A stretch of 46,850 bases of DNA from Acidobacteriota bacterium (GCA_022822745.1 JAJEAO010000038.1:1-46850); one strand, 5' to 3'; counted from the stretch's first letter, positions 25,614-34,654 are shown. Notes: generated by a model from the sequence alone, not told the origin. Numbers and translations are program-made.

Positions 25614-26120
25614 ATGAGAATCCGGCTCGCCGCCGCCTTCCTCCTCTCCACCGTCCTCGCTGCCCCGAGCGTCTTCGCCCAGGCCAACCCGCGCGGCACG
25701 GCCCGAGCCACCGTCGGAGACGCGAGTGTCTCCATCGAGTACGGGCGCCCCAGCCTGAAGGGCCGCGACATGCTCGGCATGGCGCAGGACGGCATGGTGT
25801 GGCGGCTCGGCGCCGACCAGTCCACGACCCTGACGACGAGCGCCGACCTCAATTTCGGCGGCGTCGAGATCGCCGCCGGCTCCTACAGCCTGTTCGCCCG
25901 CAAGGCCGGCGACGGCTGGGTTCTGCTGGTGAACTCCCAGACCGGCCAGTGGGGCACGGAACACGATCCTTCGATGGACATCGCCGAGATCCCGCTCATG
26001 GTCCACGCCGGCCAGGCGCGGGAGCAGTTCACCGTCGTCATGGGGGCCAGCGGAAACGAGGGGATGGTCCACTTCGAATGGGGTGCGACCGTGCTCATGG
26101 CCACCTTTACCGCGGGCTGA
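25614..26120 (+). CDS. DUF2911 family secreted protein
   Basis: 168 residues with a clear signal peptide (MRIRLAAAFLLSTVLAAPSV, cut after FAQA). The DUF2911 core is visible: SVSIEYGRPSLKGRDMLG, MVWRLGADQSTTLTTSADL, GSYSLFARKAGDGWVLLVNS and GQWGTEHDPSMDIAEIPL. These are small periplasmic beta proteins frequent in Bacteroidota, Gemmatimonadota and Acidobacteriota; their role is not known. It precedes the large TonB receptor by 77 bases in the same direction. CAGGAGTTCACGCC before ATG is a suitable ribosome site. Confidence 0.88.
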   Translation: MRIRLAAAFLLSTVLAAPSVFAQANPRGTARATVGDASVSIEYGRPSLKGRDMLGMAQDGMVWRLGADQSTTLTTSADLNFGGVEIAAGSYSLFARKAGDGWVLLVNSQTGQWGTEHDPSMDIAEIPLMVHAGQAREQFTVVMGASGNEGMVHFEWGATVLMATFTAG

Positions 26121-26197
26121 CCCGCACTTCCCGTTTCCAGACGGCCCGGCCGCCGAGCCGGGCCCCATACCGGAGTCGTCCCCAAGGAGACCGACAC

Positions 26198-29125
26198 ATG
26201 GCCCGAAAGCCGAACCTCCGCCTGTCCCAGCGGCCCTCGAGAAGCGTGGTCGACCGGGTCTGTCCGGGGGCGGCCGCGCTGACGGCCGCCCTCCTCCTCG
26301 CGACTCCCGCCCTCGCCCAGTACGGACAGATCGAGGGTGCCGTGACCGACACGACCGGGGCCGTGATCCCGGGCGCCACCGTGACCGCGATCAACGAGGA
26401 CACCGGCGTCTCGCGGTCGGCGGTGACCGACGCGGCCGGGAACTACCGGCTGCCGGCGCTCCTTCCCGGCCCCTACACGCTGCGCGCCGAACTCGGCGGG
26501 TTCCAGACCGTCGAGACGACCGGCGTCATCCTGACGATCCAGCAGACGATCATCCTCGACCAGCAGCTCGCGCTCGCGCAGGTCGAGGAGACGGTCACCG
26601 TGACCGGCGCCGCGCCGCTGCTCGACACCCGTCGCTCGGACATCTCGACCTCGGTCTCCGATCTCCAGATCCAGGATCTCCCGGTCGCGTCGCGCCGCTG
26701 GGTGGACCTCGCGCTCCTGACGCCGGGGACCAGCCAGGATGCGATCCGCGGCTACTACTACCGCGGCAACGTGAACATGGGCGCGGGCGGCCGCTACTAC
26801 GCGAACGCCTTCATCGTGGACGGAGTGAACAACACCTGGGCCGAGATGGGCGAGGCGCGGCAGAACTTCCCCATGGACGCCATCGGCGAGTTCCAGGTCA
26901 CGACGAGCAACTTCAAGGCGGAGTACGGGCTCGCGACCGGCGGGCTGATGACGGTCGCGACGAAGTCGGGCACGAACGACTTCGCCGGCAGCGCCTTCTG
27001 GTTCTTCCGCGACAAGGCGCTCACGGAACTGACGCACCAGCAGAAGGAGTTCCAGAAGAACGATCCGTCCTTCGAGAAGCCCGAATACCGGCGGCACCAG
27101 TTCGGCGGCTCCTTCGGCGGCCCGATCGTCGAGGATCGCACCCACTTCTTCTTCGCCTACGAGCGGACGAACGAGGAGCTCTTCTACGACATCGACACGC
27201 GGGGGGTCTTCCCCGAGTTCGACGGCACGTTTCCCAAGGACGAGTGGCGGTACATGTGGCTTGGTCGGCTGAACCACCAGATCAACGATGACCACCAGAT
27301 CTGGCTCCGCGTCGCCTGGGAGAACGAGTACCGGCCCAACCTGAACGCCCGCGGCATCACGACCGAGGGGTTCGACTTCGCCGTGCCCCGGAACGCCGAG
27401 GTGTTCGGCATCACTTCGGTGACCAGCGCCAACACCCTGAACGAGTTCCGATTCCAGCGGGCATTCTCCAAGTACGAAGTCAGCCCGGCGTTCAGCCACG
27501 GCTCCTTCGACGCCGGCGATTTCAGCGCCGAGCGGCTCGCGCTCTGCGACCAGAACATCCGCCGTCCGGACCTCCGCACCGGATCCTGCAACGACCAGAT
27601 GGGTCCCGAGACCCGGTGGCAGTTCAAGGACGACTTCACCTGGTTCACGCCGGGCATGGGCGGCGACAACCAGGTCAAGATCGGGGTGGACTACAACTAC
27701 ATCGAGTTCAAGGCGGACATCCTGAACAACTACTCCGGAACGTTCACGTTCGATACGAACGAGCCGTTCGATCCGAACAATCCGGAGACCCATCCGATCC
27801 AGTACACCCAGAGCAACCCTCGGTTCGACGATGTGCCGGTCCATCACTTCTCGGTGTACGCCCAGGATGACTGGAGCAGCAACCGCCTCACCCTGAACCT
27901 GGGTCTCCGCTACGACCTTCAGGTCGGCACCTTCAACGAGGACATCCGCGATGTCCAGTTCCCGCTGCCGGTTCCCTGGCACGAGGGCGCGGGTTCCCGC
28001 GGGGACACGAACAACATCGGCCCCCGGGTCGGGTTCGTGTACGACCTGTCCGCCGACAACACCGGCCGGACCACGGTCAAGGGCGGCTACGGCAAGTTCT
28101 TCGAGAACATCCGGACGCTCACGAACTTCGGAGAACGCTGGTGGCATCAGGCCTCGACGATCATCATCAACAACCCGGACTTCCTGGATCCTCTCGGCGG
28201 GCGTTCCCGCGAGGAATACCTCTCCACTGCGCCTCCGAACATCACGATCCTGGACAACGACTACGAGCAGCCCTACGCCCACCACTTCAACCTCGGACTC
28301 GCGCATCAGCTCCGGAATGACATGGCGCTCTCCCTCGACCTGACGCGGGTGGCAACGCGCGCCGATGCGATGCGGAACGTGAACATCAACTATCCGGTGA
28401 ACGATGTGCGGCCCTGGCCGCAGTTCAATCGCGTGAACGCGTCCTACTCCTTCCTGGACCACGACTACCAGGCGTTCTACGCCAAGTTCGAAAAGCGCTA
28501 CGCCGACGGATGGCAGTTCCTGGTCAGTTACACGCTCGCCAAGACCGAAACGACGGGACTCTGGACGCGCAACACGGATCCTTCCGGCTGGGAGTCCGGC
28601 TTCCCCGGATACACGAAGGTGACCTATCCCGGCGGCACCGACCGGCGACATCGGTTGGTGAGCAGCGCCATCGTCGTGCTGCCATGGGACATCCGGGTCT
28701 CGACGATCATGGACTACCGCTCGCCCCTGGCGGTGCTCGTCACTTCCGGGACGAACATCAACGGCGACGGTTATTCGGGTGACCTGGCGCCGGGATTCAA
28801 CGCGTCGAATGCCTACGGCTGTCGCAACCTGGACCTCGGGCTCGCGAGCGCGTACCGTCAGGACAACGGGCTGGCCGCGGCGAGCGGCTTTGCCTGCTCC
28901 AACTTCCTGAACTTCGACTTCCGGGCTTCGAAGAACTTCTACCTGGGCGGCGCCCACGGCATCGAGGCGGTCTTTCAGGTCCTGAACGCGTTCGACCGCG
29001 CCAACTTCGGAACCGCGAACGGCAACCTTCGCTCCGGTGCGTTCGGTGACAACGAAGGGTCACTGGCCGGGAACATCAACGCCCCCTCCCGTCAGATCGA
29101 GTTCGCTCTCCGCTACTCGTTCTGA
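26198..29125 (+). CDS. TonB-dependent receptor, Oar-like, with carboxypeptidase-regulatory-like domain
   Basis: 975 residues. A signal sequence (hydrophobic AAALTAALLLATPALAQ) is followed by the CarboxypepD_reg domain (GQIEGAVTDTTGAVIPGATV to about residue 125). The plug-like part comes next (ISTSVSDLQIQDLPVASRRW, NAFIVDGVNNTWAEMGEA, IGEFQVTTSNFKAEYGLATG, GGLMTVATKSGTNDFAG), then the barrel with many aromatic strands. It ends IEFALRYSF with the terminal Phe expected for BAM insertion. The plug layout is the Oar-type widespread and multiplied in Acidobacteriota. Ligand unknown; no SusD partner. AAGGAGA 7 nt before the ATG fixes the start. A strong hairpin follows at 29138. Confidence 0.93.
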   Translation: MARKPNLRLSQRPSRSVVDRVCPGAAALTAALLLATPALAQYGQIEGAVTDTTGAVIPGATVTAINEDTGVSRSAVTDAAGNYRLPALLPGPYTLRAELGGFQTVETTGVILTIQQTIILDQQLALAQVEETVTVTGAAPLLDTRRSDISTSVSDLQIQDLPVASRRWVDLALLTPGTSQDAIRGYYYRGNVNMGAGGRYYANAFIVDGVNNTWAEMGEARQNFPMDAIGEFQVTTSNFKAEYGLATGGLMTVATKSGTNDFAGSAFWFFRDKALTELTHQQKEFQKNDPSFEKPEYRRHQFGGSFGGPIVEDRTHFFFAYERTNEELFYDIDTRGVFPEFDGTFPKDEWRYMWLGRLNHQINDDHQIWLRVAWENEYRPNLNARGITTEGFDFAVPRNAEVFGITSVTSANTLNEFRFQRAFSKYEVSPAFSHGSFDAGDFSAERLALCDQNIRRPDLRTGSCNDQMGPETRWQFKDDFTWFTPGMGGDNQVKIGVDYNYIEFKADILNNYSGTFTFDTNEPFDPNNPETHPIQYTQSNPRFDDVPVHHFSVYAQDDWSSNRLTLNLGLRYDLQVGTFNEDIRDVQFPLPVPWHEGAGSRGDTNNIGPRVGFVYDLSADNTGRTTVKGGYGKFFENIRTLTNFGERWWHQASTIIINNPDFLDPLGGRSREEYLSTAPPNITILDNDYEQPYAHHFNLGLAHQLRNDMALSLDLTRVATRADAMRNVNINYPVNDVRPWPQFNRVNASYSFLDHDYQAFYAKFEKRYADGWQFLVSYTLAKTETTGLWTRNTDPSGWESGFPGYTKVTYPGGTDRRHRLVSSAIVVLPWDIRVSTIMDYRSPLAVLVTSGTNINGDGYSGDLAPGFNASNAYGCRNLDLGLASAYRQDNGLAAASGFACSNFLNFDFRASKNFYLGGAHGIEAVFQVLNAFDRANFGTANGNLRSGAFGDNEGSLAGNINAPSRQIEFALRYSF

Positions 29126-29137
29126 TCTGAGCTCTCG

Positions 29138-29159
29138 GCGGGCCCCCTCGGGGGCCCGC
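29138..29159 (+). terminator. Stem-loop terminator after the Oar-like receptor
   Basis: A perfect 9-bp GC stem (GCGGGCCCC / GGGGCCCGC) with a 4-nt loop begins 12 bases after the stop codon of the receptor. The T-run behind it is weak (only TTC), but position and stability fit a factor-independent terminator. It also sits between this gene and the convergent ATPase gene ending at 29194. Confidence 0.6.
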
Positions 29160-29193
29160 TTCGGGCCGGGGGACAGCGGTCGCGGGCGGGATT

Positions 29194-30372
29194 TCAGGAG
29201 GCGGCTTCCGCCCCCGCAACGAGACGGGCCATCTCGGGAAGCGGCACCGCTTCGACTCCGCGCGGCATCGGAAACCGAACGGTTCCGGTATGGACGACGA
29301 AGGCGCGCTCCGCGCCCAGATCCTCGCGTGCGACGTGGAATCCTCGACTCACTGTCGGGGAGGAGCTGTGCTTGATCTCGATTGCCCATGGGGACGTTCT
29401 CCCGCGGAATTGCAGGACAAGATCCACTTCGGCGCCCCGGGCGGTCCGATAGAAGCCGCGCCCGGCGAACGGAGGTGCGACAGCGAGGAGGTTTTCGATG
29501 ACGAACCCCTCCCAGCTCGCGCCCACGATGGGATGTCGGAGCAGCGCGGTGAAGTCGGGGATGCCGAGCAGCGCATGCGCGAGGCCGCTGTCACGCAGGT
29601 AGAGCCGCGGAGATTTCACCAGGCGCTTCTTCACATTCGCCCGCCATGGGAGGAGCTGTCGAACGAGCAGGAGGTCGGTCAGAAGGTCCACGTAGCGCCT
29701 CACCGAGGTCGCGCCGATCCCCAGGCTGCCCGCGAGCTGCGAGAGGTTCAGCAGGCCGCCCTGACAGTGCGCGAGCATCGTCCACAGGCGATTCAACATC
29801 TCCATCGGCAGCCGGGGAGCGAAGTGCGGGATGTCCTGAGCCAGCGTCGTGCGGACGAAGTCCTCCCGAATGCCGAAGCTGTGCTCCGCGCTTCCGGCAA
29901 GGAAGCTGCGAGGCAGGCCTCCTCGAACCCACAGCCGCCGAAGGTCGCTCTCGCCGCTGATCTCGAGAACATCGAGGGGCCCCAGATCCAGCCAACTGAT
30001 GCGGCCGGCAAGACTCTCGGACTGGCGCAGAAGGGGGATCGAGGCGGAACCGAGAATGAGGAAACGTCCCGTCCCCTTGCCGCGCCTCCGCCCCTCATCA
30101 ATGACCCCCCTGAGTTCCGGGAAGAGATCCGGCGCGTGGTGGATCTCGTCCAGGACCACCAGGCGATCCTCGTTGGCCTCGAGAAAGGGGGCCGGATCCG
30201 CCAGCACCGCTCGATCCCGCTGCCGCTCCAGATCGAGATAGAGCGCATCGCGCGCCGCCGCCACTGCGTGCGCCAACGTCGTCTTGCCCACCTGTCGGGG
30301 CCCGATCAGGCCAACCGCAGCCTCCCGGTTGAGTTTCACTTCCAGATCGGCATGAAGGCGACGCGGGATCAT
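29194..30372 (-). CDS. AAA_14/DUF4143 ATPase
   Basis: 392 residues. Walker A is GPRQVGKTT (about 24-32), Walker B RLVVLDEIHHAPDLFPELR, sensor-1 region RFLILGSASIPLLR. The DUF4143 C-terminal part begins about residue 200 with a winged-helix-like LSQLAGSLGIGATSVRRYVD. It ends with a PD-(D/E)XK-like fold: GASWEGFVIENLL, RTARGAEVDLVLQF and SPWAIEIKHSSSP. These ATPases are abundant and often mobile; their cellular task is not known. The gene is last in an apparent run: esterase, trmB (50 nt upstream), ATPase. Confidence 0.88.
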   Translation of the reverse strand: MIPRRLHADLEVKLNREAAVGLIGPRQVGKTTLAHAVAAARDALYLDLERQRDRAVLADPAPFLEANEDRLVVLDEIHHAPDLFPELRGVIDEGRRRGKGTGRFLILGSASIPLLRQSESLAGRISWLDLGPLDVLEISGESDLRRLWVRGGLPRSFLAGSAEHSFGIREDFVRTTLAQDIPHFAPRLPMEMLNRLWTMLAHCQGGLLNLSQLAGSLGIGATSVRRYVDLLTDLLLVRQLLPWRANVKKRLVKSPRLYLRDSGLAHALLGIPDFTALLRHPIVGASWEGFVIENLLAVAPPFAGRGFYRTARGAEVDLVLQFRGRTSPWAIEIKHSSSPTVSRGFHVAREDLGAERAFVVHTGTVRFPMPRGVEAVPLPEMARLVAGAEAAS

Positions 30373-30422
30373 CGTTGCATATCAACCGGATGCCGGTGGA
30401 TTTGCACCATTGTAGCGTCGAA

Positions 30423-31121
30423 TCATCGCACGGCGTCCCGGATCTGTTCCGGGGCGCCCGAGGCTCGATCCGGCGCCGTCCGACGGGCGGCGAAGGCATG
30501 GATCGGACGGCCCTCGATGCGGTACTTGCGCTCGAAGTTGGAACCGGCCAGCTCCCCGGGACGCGCCGACGCCGGCGGCTCGTAAGGGACGCCGCGGAGC
30601 CGATCCCGGTCCGAGAGAGACTCCCCGATGGCGTCGAAGTAGTCGGCGGCGTCGGTGACGACCCGAAGGAGACCGCCGGGCGCGAGCGCGCGCTCGATCC
30701 CGGCGAGGAACTCCGGGTTCAGGAGCAGCCGGCGGCGGGCGTGGCGGCGCTTGGGCCACGGGTCGGGGAAGTAGATGTGGAGCCCCGAGGCCACGGCTTC
30801 GGGCAGGGCCGCGAGAGCCTCGACGGCATCCCCGCGGAGGATGCGGGAGTTGCCTCGTTCCCGGCGGCGGAGGCGGTCGGCGGCGTAGAGCCAGTAGCGG
30901 CGAGCCCGCTCGATGCCGAGGAAGAGCGTGTCCGGCCGCGCCTCCCCTTCCGCTACCAGGAACGTCCCCTTCCCCGAGCCGATCTCGATCTCGAGAGGCA
31001 TCGTTCGCGCCGCATCGCCGAAGAGAACCGCCGGATCGAGTGGACTCGGCAGCTCCTCGAGCGAGAAACCGTACCCGGTCGGGTCGCTGTTCCGGCGGCT
31101 CCGAATGTGGCTGCGCCCCAT
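30423..31121 (-). CDS. trmB: tRNA (guanine-N7-)-methyltransferase
   Basis: 232 residues. The SAM-binding loop is LEIEIGSGKGTFLVAEGE (about 43-60). The family signature LHIYFPDPWPKRRHARRRLL is intact, and FERKYRIEGRPIHAFAARR matches the usual C-terminus. It methylates N7 of G46 in the variable loop of tRNAs. ATG 31121 is preferred: it opens MGRSHIRSRR, while the longer open frame upstream overlaps the esterase gene. The esterase gene ends 19 bases upstream, so both are probably cotranscribed, which is unusual company for trmB. Confidence 0.92.
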   Translation of the reverse strand: MGRSHIRSRRNSDPTGYGFSLEELPSPLDPAVLFGDAARTMPLEIEIGSGKGTFLVAEGEARPDTLFLGIERARRYWLYAADRLRRRERGNSRILRGDAVEALAALPEAVASGLHIYFPDPWPKRRHARRRLLLNPEFLAGIERALAPGGLLRVVTDAADYFDAIGESLSDRDRLRGVPYEPPASARPGELAGSNFERKYRIEGRPIHAFAARRTAPDRASGAPEQIRDAVR

Positions 31122-31140
31122 CGTGGCGGCGTCGCGGTGC

Positions 31141-31983
31141 TCAGCGGTGGGTCCGCCGCTGCGCGAGGAGCCATTCGTAGAGCCCCTCCTCGCGGTAGGC
31201 GGGGACCCACGCCCGGTGGGCCACATCGGGATACTCGGTGTAACGGGGCGCGCCGCCCGCGGCTTCGAGAGCGGCCACCATCCGGCGCGACTCCTCAACC
31301 GGGACCCGGCGGTCGAGCGCCCCGTGGAAGATCCAGGCCGGGATGTCGGCGAGGGCTTCGGCCGTCTCGGTCCAGGGGTCGTCCGGACGAACGGCGGCGG
31401 GGTGCCAGTCCGGAACCGGGAGGCGCGACCGGGCGGCCGCGACGCCGCCGCAGACCGGGACCAGCGCGGCGAAGCGCCCCGGATTCCGGTAGGCGAACGC
31501 CCAGGTTCCGTAGCCGCCGAGCGAGAGGCCGGTGAGATAGGTGCGATCGGGGTCGCCCCCGAACTCGGCCACGGCGGCGTCGAGGGCTGCGACCGCCAGC
31601 TCCTCGATCTCCGGACTCCCCCACCAGGCGTTCCGGGGGGCCTGGGGCATGACCACGAGCGCGGGGAAATCCGGCCGTTCGCGGAGGACGGCGGGCAGGC
31701 CGATCTCGAGCTGCCGCTCGCCGTCCGATCCGCGCTCGCCGGCGCCATGCAGGAACAGGATGACCGGCGGGTTCCGCTCCTCGCCGGAGAGCACCGCGGC
31801 GGGCGCGAAGACCTGCCACCGGTAGTCGCGGCCTCCCACGGTGGTCGTTCGGGGAAGGAACCGCCCCTCGGCCGCGGCTGCGAGGCGAGGCGTGAGGGAA
31901 GCGGTCAGGAGGGCGGCGGCGAGAACGGGAGCCAGCGACGCGAGAGGGCGGGACGGGAACCCGGCATGGCGGCAGACGCGCAT
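31141..31983 (-). CDS. Secreted alpha/beta-hydrolase (esterase/PHB-depolymerase-like)
   Basis: 280 residues with an N-terminal export signal (LASLAPVLAAALLTASL, ending near AAAAEG). The fold shows the oxyanion motif FLHGAGERGSDG, nucleophile Ser in YLTGLSLGGYGTWAFA, Asp in FHGALDRRVPVEE and His in YPDVAHRAW, a complete catalytic triad. The pattern fits the LpqC/feruloyl-esterase-like and polyhydroxybutyrate-depolymerase-like group often annotated as dienelactone-hydrolase related. Substrate is unknown, probably an ester in the periplasm or outside the cell. TAGCAT lies 9 nt before the ATG, which suggests a leaderless transcript. Confidence 0.82.
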   Translation of the reverse strand: MRVCRHAGFPSRPLASLAPVLAAALLTASLTPRLAAAAEGRFLPRTTTVGGRDYRWQVFAPAAVLSGEERNPPVILFLHGAGERGSDGERQLEIGLPAVLRERPDFPALVVMPQAPRNAWWGSPEIEELAVAALDAAVAEFGGDPDRTYLTGLSLGGYGTWAFAYRNPGRFAALVPVCGGVAAARSRLPVPDWHPAAVRPDDPWTETAEALADIPAWIFHGALDRRVPVEESRRMVAALEAAGGAPRYTEYPDVAHRAWVPAYREEGLYEWLLAQRRTHR

Positions 31984-31992
31984 GGCGCGGGG

Positions 31993-31998
31993 ATGCTA
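31993..31998 (-). promoter_or_regulatory. -10-like box TAGCAT, 9 nt before the esterase ATG
   Basis: TAGCAT on the minus strand is separated from ATG 31983 by CCCCGCGCC only. No ribosome site fits between them. The next box, TAGACT at 32012-32017, points the other way toward dinB, so the 69-base gap carries back-to-back promoters. Confidence 0.4.
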
Positions 31999-32011
31999 CT
32001 CCGCGCGCCGT

Positions 32012-32017
32012 TAGACT
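32012..32017 (+). promoter_or_regulatory. -10-like box TAGACT for the DinB-family gene
   Basis: T-TAGACT-GCC lies 35 nt before the ATG at 32053 with GAGAGGAGG as ribosome site in the leader. The same TTAGACTGCC string occurs on the minus strand upstream of tRNA-Leu (40154-40159). Confidence 0.35.
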
Positions 32018-32052
32018 GCCGGCCCGCCCTGACCGAGAGGAGGCAGAGACCC

Positions 32053-32553
32053 ATGACGATCGCCGAGAGTTTCGCCGCCGAATTCCGGCGCGAGGCCGAC
32101 ACCACCCGGAAGTTCCTCGAGCGGTTCCCCGACGGCCGCGCCGACTGGAAGCCGCACGAGAAGTCCATGTCGCTCGGGAAACTCGCCTCCCACATCGTGG
32201 ACATGCCGAACTGGGCGCCCACGATCCTCGACGTCGAGGCCTTCGACTTCGCCACGTCCGACTACCAGGTGCCCGCGTGGCGCACGAAGGATGCGCTCCT
32301 CGAAGGGCACGGGAAGACGGTGGCCGGCTTTCTTGCCGCTCTCGAGGGCCGCACCGACGAGCAGCTCGGAGTGACCTGGAAGCTCCTCGTGGGGGGACGG
32401 GTCCTCGAGGCGATGCCGCGCAGCGCGGCGATCCGGAGCTTCATCGTGAGCCACGGGATCCACCACCGGGCGCAGCTCGGCGTGTACTACCGGCTGCTCG
32501 GGATCCCGGTGCCGGGCGCCTATGGGCCGTCGGCCGACGATCCCACGCCGTAG
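32053..32553 (+). CDS. DinB-like metal-binding protein
   Basis: 166 residues, a four-helix DinB/YfiT-like protein. The three metal-binding His positions are visible: one in KLASHIVDMPNW and two in FIVSHGIHHRAQLGVYYRL. Such proteins are small cytoplasmic enzymes; many bind a divalent metal and act as thiol- or nucleotide-linked transferases, though most are uncharacterised. GAGAGGAGGCAGAG before the ATG is a strong ribosome site and fixes the start. The 3' end overlaps the start of the next gene (FAD oxidoreductase) by 32 bases, so the pair is translationally linked. Confidence 0.82.
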   Translation: MTIAESFAAEFRREADTTRKFLERFPDGRADWKPHEKSMSLGKLASHIVDMPNWAPTILDVEAFDFATSDYQVPAWRTKDALLEGHGKTVAGFLAALEGRTDEQLGVTWKLLVGGRVLEAMPRSAAIRSFIVSHGIHHRAQLGVYYRLLGIPVPGAYGPSADDPTP

Positions 32554-33796
32554 CCGCTCCGCGCTCGTCCTCGGGGCGGGCGCGATCGGTCTCTCCTGCG
32601 CGTACTTCCTCCGGCGCGCCGGGTGGGATGTCCGGGTCGTGGACCGGGGCCGGCCGGGCCACGGCGCCACCTGGGGCACGGCGGGGCTGCTGTGTCCGGC
32701 CCACTCGCAGCCGGTGCCGGGGCCCGGCGTGGTCTGGAAGGCGCTCCGCTGGATGCTCCGGGAGGACAGCCCCTTCCGGATTCGCTGGCGCGCCGACCCG
32801 GAACTCGCCCGCTGGCTTTTCGCGTTCACGCGAGCGGCGACGCGGGCCCGTTCCGAAGCGGGCTTCGGGCACCTCGCCGCGCTCTCGGGCCTGAGCCTTC
32901 GCCTCTTCGGCGAGCTTCTCGAGCGGAAGCGGCTCGATTTCTTCTTCGAGCGCCGCGGCGGATGGTTCGTCTTCCTGACCGACGCCGGGTTCCACAAGGC
33001 GCGCGAGGAAGCGCGGTGGCTTGGGCGCCGGGGTTTCCCGGTCGAGGCGCTCGAAGGAGACGCCGTCCGCGAGCGCGAGCCGGCGCTGAACCGGACAGTC
33101 CGCGGGGGACTCTTCCTCGGCGGCGACGCCCATGGGTTCAGCCTCGGTTTCGCCGAATCCCTCGCGCGTGAACTCGAGCGTCTGGGCGTGACCATCGAGA
33201 CCGGGCTCCGGGCCCGAACGCTTCTCTTCGACGGAGAGACCGTCGTGGGGGCGCGGCTCGAAGATGACGGCGGCGCTCCCGTCGAGCGGACTGCCGACGA
33301 AACCGTGATCGCCCTCGGCGCCTGGTCCCCGAGACTGGCCCGGACGGCGGATATCCGGCTCCCGATCCAGCCCGCGAAGGGCTACAGCGCCACCGTGCGC
33401 GCCTTTCCCGGCGCCCCCGCGATCGCAGTCACGGTGGCCGACCGCAAGGTCATCATCACGCCGTTCGGCGACCGGGTTCGGTTCGCGGGCACCCTCGAGC
33501 TCGCCGGTTTCGATCCGACCCTGAACCGGGTGCGCTACCGAGCGGTGATCGAGGGGGCGCGGCGCGTCCTGCGGGCGGAGGTTCCCCTCGACGAGGAAAC
33601 GCCATGGGCGGGATTCCGGCCGCTCACACCCACGAGCCTCCCGCTGATCGGCCGTCCGAGCGGACGGAAGGGGGTGCTGATCGCCGCCGGGCACGGGATG
33701 CTGGGCTTCACCCAGTCCCTCGGCACCGGCAAACTCATCGCGGAGATCGCGACCGGCGCTCCCCCGAGCGTGGACCCCGCCCCGTTCAGACCCTGA
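32522..33796 (+). CDS. FAD-dependent D-amino-acid dehydrogenase-like oxidoreductase
   Basis: 424 residues. The Rossmann FAD motif ALVLGAGAIGLSCAYFLRRA lies at about 14-33. GHGATWGTAGLLCPAHSQP follows, the GT-N/T-AG loop of DadA/glycine-oxidase proteins. GGLFLGGDAHGFSLGFAESL and the C-terminal HGMLGFTQSLGTGKLIAEI complete the DAO fold. It should oxidatively deaminate a small D- or secondary amino acid with an electron carrier as acceptor. The start overlaps the DinB stop region by 32 nt; no better start lies downstream before the FAD motif. Convergent with the DUF2335 gene 43 bases later. Confidence 0.88.
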   Translation: MGRRPTIPRRSRSALVLGAGAIGLSCAYFLRRAGWDVRVVDRGRPGHGATWGTAGLLCPAHSQPVPGPGVVWKALRWMLREDSPFRIRWRADPELARWLFAFTRAATRARSEAGFGHLAALSGLSLRLFGELLERKRLDFFFERRGGWFVFLTDAGFHKAREEARWLGRRGFPVEALEGDAVREREPALNRTVRGGLFLGGDAHGFSLGFAESLARELERLGVTIETGLRARTLLFDGETVVGARLEDDGGAPVERTADETVIALGAWSPRLARTADIRLPIQPAKGYSATVRAFPGAPAIAVTVADRKVIITPFGDRVRFAGTLELAGFDPTLNRVRYRAVIEGARRVLRAEVPLDEETPWAGFRPLTPTSLPLIGRPSGRKGVLIAAGHGMLGFTQSLGTGKLIAEIATGAPPSVDPAPFRP

Positions 33797-33839
33797 CCCG
33801 GCATGACCTGCCCGCAGAGACAAGCGATCACGAGACCGC

Positions 33840-34355
33840 TCAGCCCCCGCGGCGGGACGGCGGAGGCTCGCCCCCCTCGGCCCCCTCAGCTCGTGCCGCT
33901 TTTCGATCCGTCGTTCTTCGAAAGGCCATAGTCACCGGAGCGCCGGCGCCGACCAGGGCCAGGACAACCGCCAGAGCCGTACTCCCGGTGAAGTGTTCAG
34001 CGAGGATCGCACTCGCAAAGCCGGCGATCATCGTCAGGAGCGCCAGGATCTGCCCGCGGCGGACGGCAAGCGCCACATAACGCGCCGCTCCGAGCTCCAT
34101 CGCCTGACGGTGATCCCGGCGCTGAGCGGCGTCGTCCAGGATCGCGGGCACAAGACGCTCATCCACATCTCGGTAGGCGCGCAACCGCTGCGGCGCAGGC
34201 AGTGGGCCAGCGTGGATCTCCCGTCGGAGGAAAGTGACCGACCCTTCGACCTGCCGAGGGCGCCGGGGGGACGGCTCGCTCGCGAGGCCTCGCCCCTCGC
34301 CGTCCGTCCGGTCCAGACTGGTCCGCCGTGAGCCGGGTTCGGCAACCTCGTTCAC
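33840..34355 (-). CDS. DUF2335 family membrane protein
   Basis: 171 residues. The N-terminal third is charged. DUF2335 is recognised by GPLPAPQRLRAYRDVD followed by LVPAILDDAAQRRDHRQAME, then two hydrophobic segments (ILALLTMIAGFASAILA, ALAVVLALVGAGAPVTMAF) and a basic tail. Proteins of this family are small inner-membrane proteins often found near restriction or phage genes; no function is established. It overlaps the end of the upstream 100-residue gene by 4 bases, so the two are cotranscribed. Confidence 0.75.
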   Translation of the reverse strand: MNEVAEPGSRRTSLDRTDGEGRGLASEPSPRRPRQVEGSVTFLRREIHAGPLPAPQRLRAYRDVDERLVPAILDDAAQRRDHRQAMELGAARYVALAVRRGQILALLTMIAGFASAILAEHFTGSTALAVVLALVGAGAPVTMAFRRTTDRKAARAEGAEGGEPPPSRRGG

Positions 34356-34654
34356 TTCCGCGACTGACGGTCCTCGATCGCCTGCCTCAGGTCACAGCCC
34401 AGCTCCGCCCAGTCGGCCCACATGCCCTCGGCCTCGCTCAGCCACCCCCGGTACGCCCGTGGACGGGGGTCGAAGGCAGAGGCGTATCCATCGAGCAGGG
34501 GATTCCGCGTGTGATGCCGAGGGCGGCGCAGATCGCGCACGAGGGCGCGCCAGAAAGCAAACACCTCCGCCTCACGAGCCTGTCTCTCGTTCCTCCGGTT
34601 CACGCCTCTTGCTCCATTTTCTGCCCCCGCTCGATTCTCCGCAGCTGAGCTCAC
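34352..34654 (-). CDS. Small hypothetical protein upstream of DUF2335
   Basis: 100 residues, mostly charged, without membrane segment or signal. A helix-rich middle (REAEVFAFWRALVRDLRR) is followed by an aromatic stretch (RAYRGWLSEAEGMWADWAEL). I do not recognise a family. The ATGA overlap with the DUF2335 start (34352-34355) and a TAGAAT box at 34693-34698 on the same strand make it a likely real gene. The first 20 residues lie close to the repeat at 34616-34677, so the start could be later. Confidence 0.5.
   Translation of the reverse strand: MSSAAENRAGAENGARGVNRRNERQAREAEVFAFWRALVRDLRRPRHHTRNPLLDGYASAFDPRPRAYRGWLSEAEGMWADWAELGCDLRQAIEDRQSRK

Noticed and set aside
25883..28957. 1024-codon minus-strand open frame opposite the Oar-like receptor
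   Set aside because: Composition (R, V, E, G) mirrors the codons of the plus-strand receptor, whose domains and ribosome site are clear.
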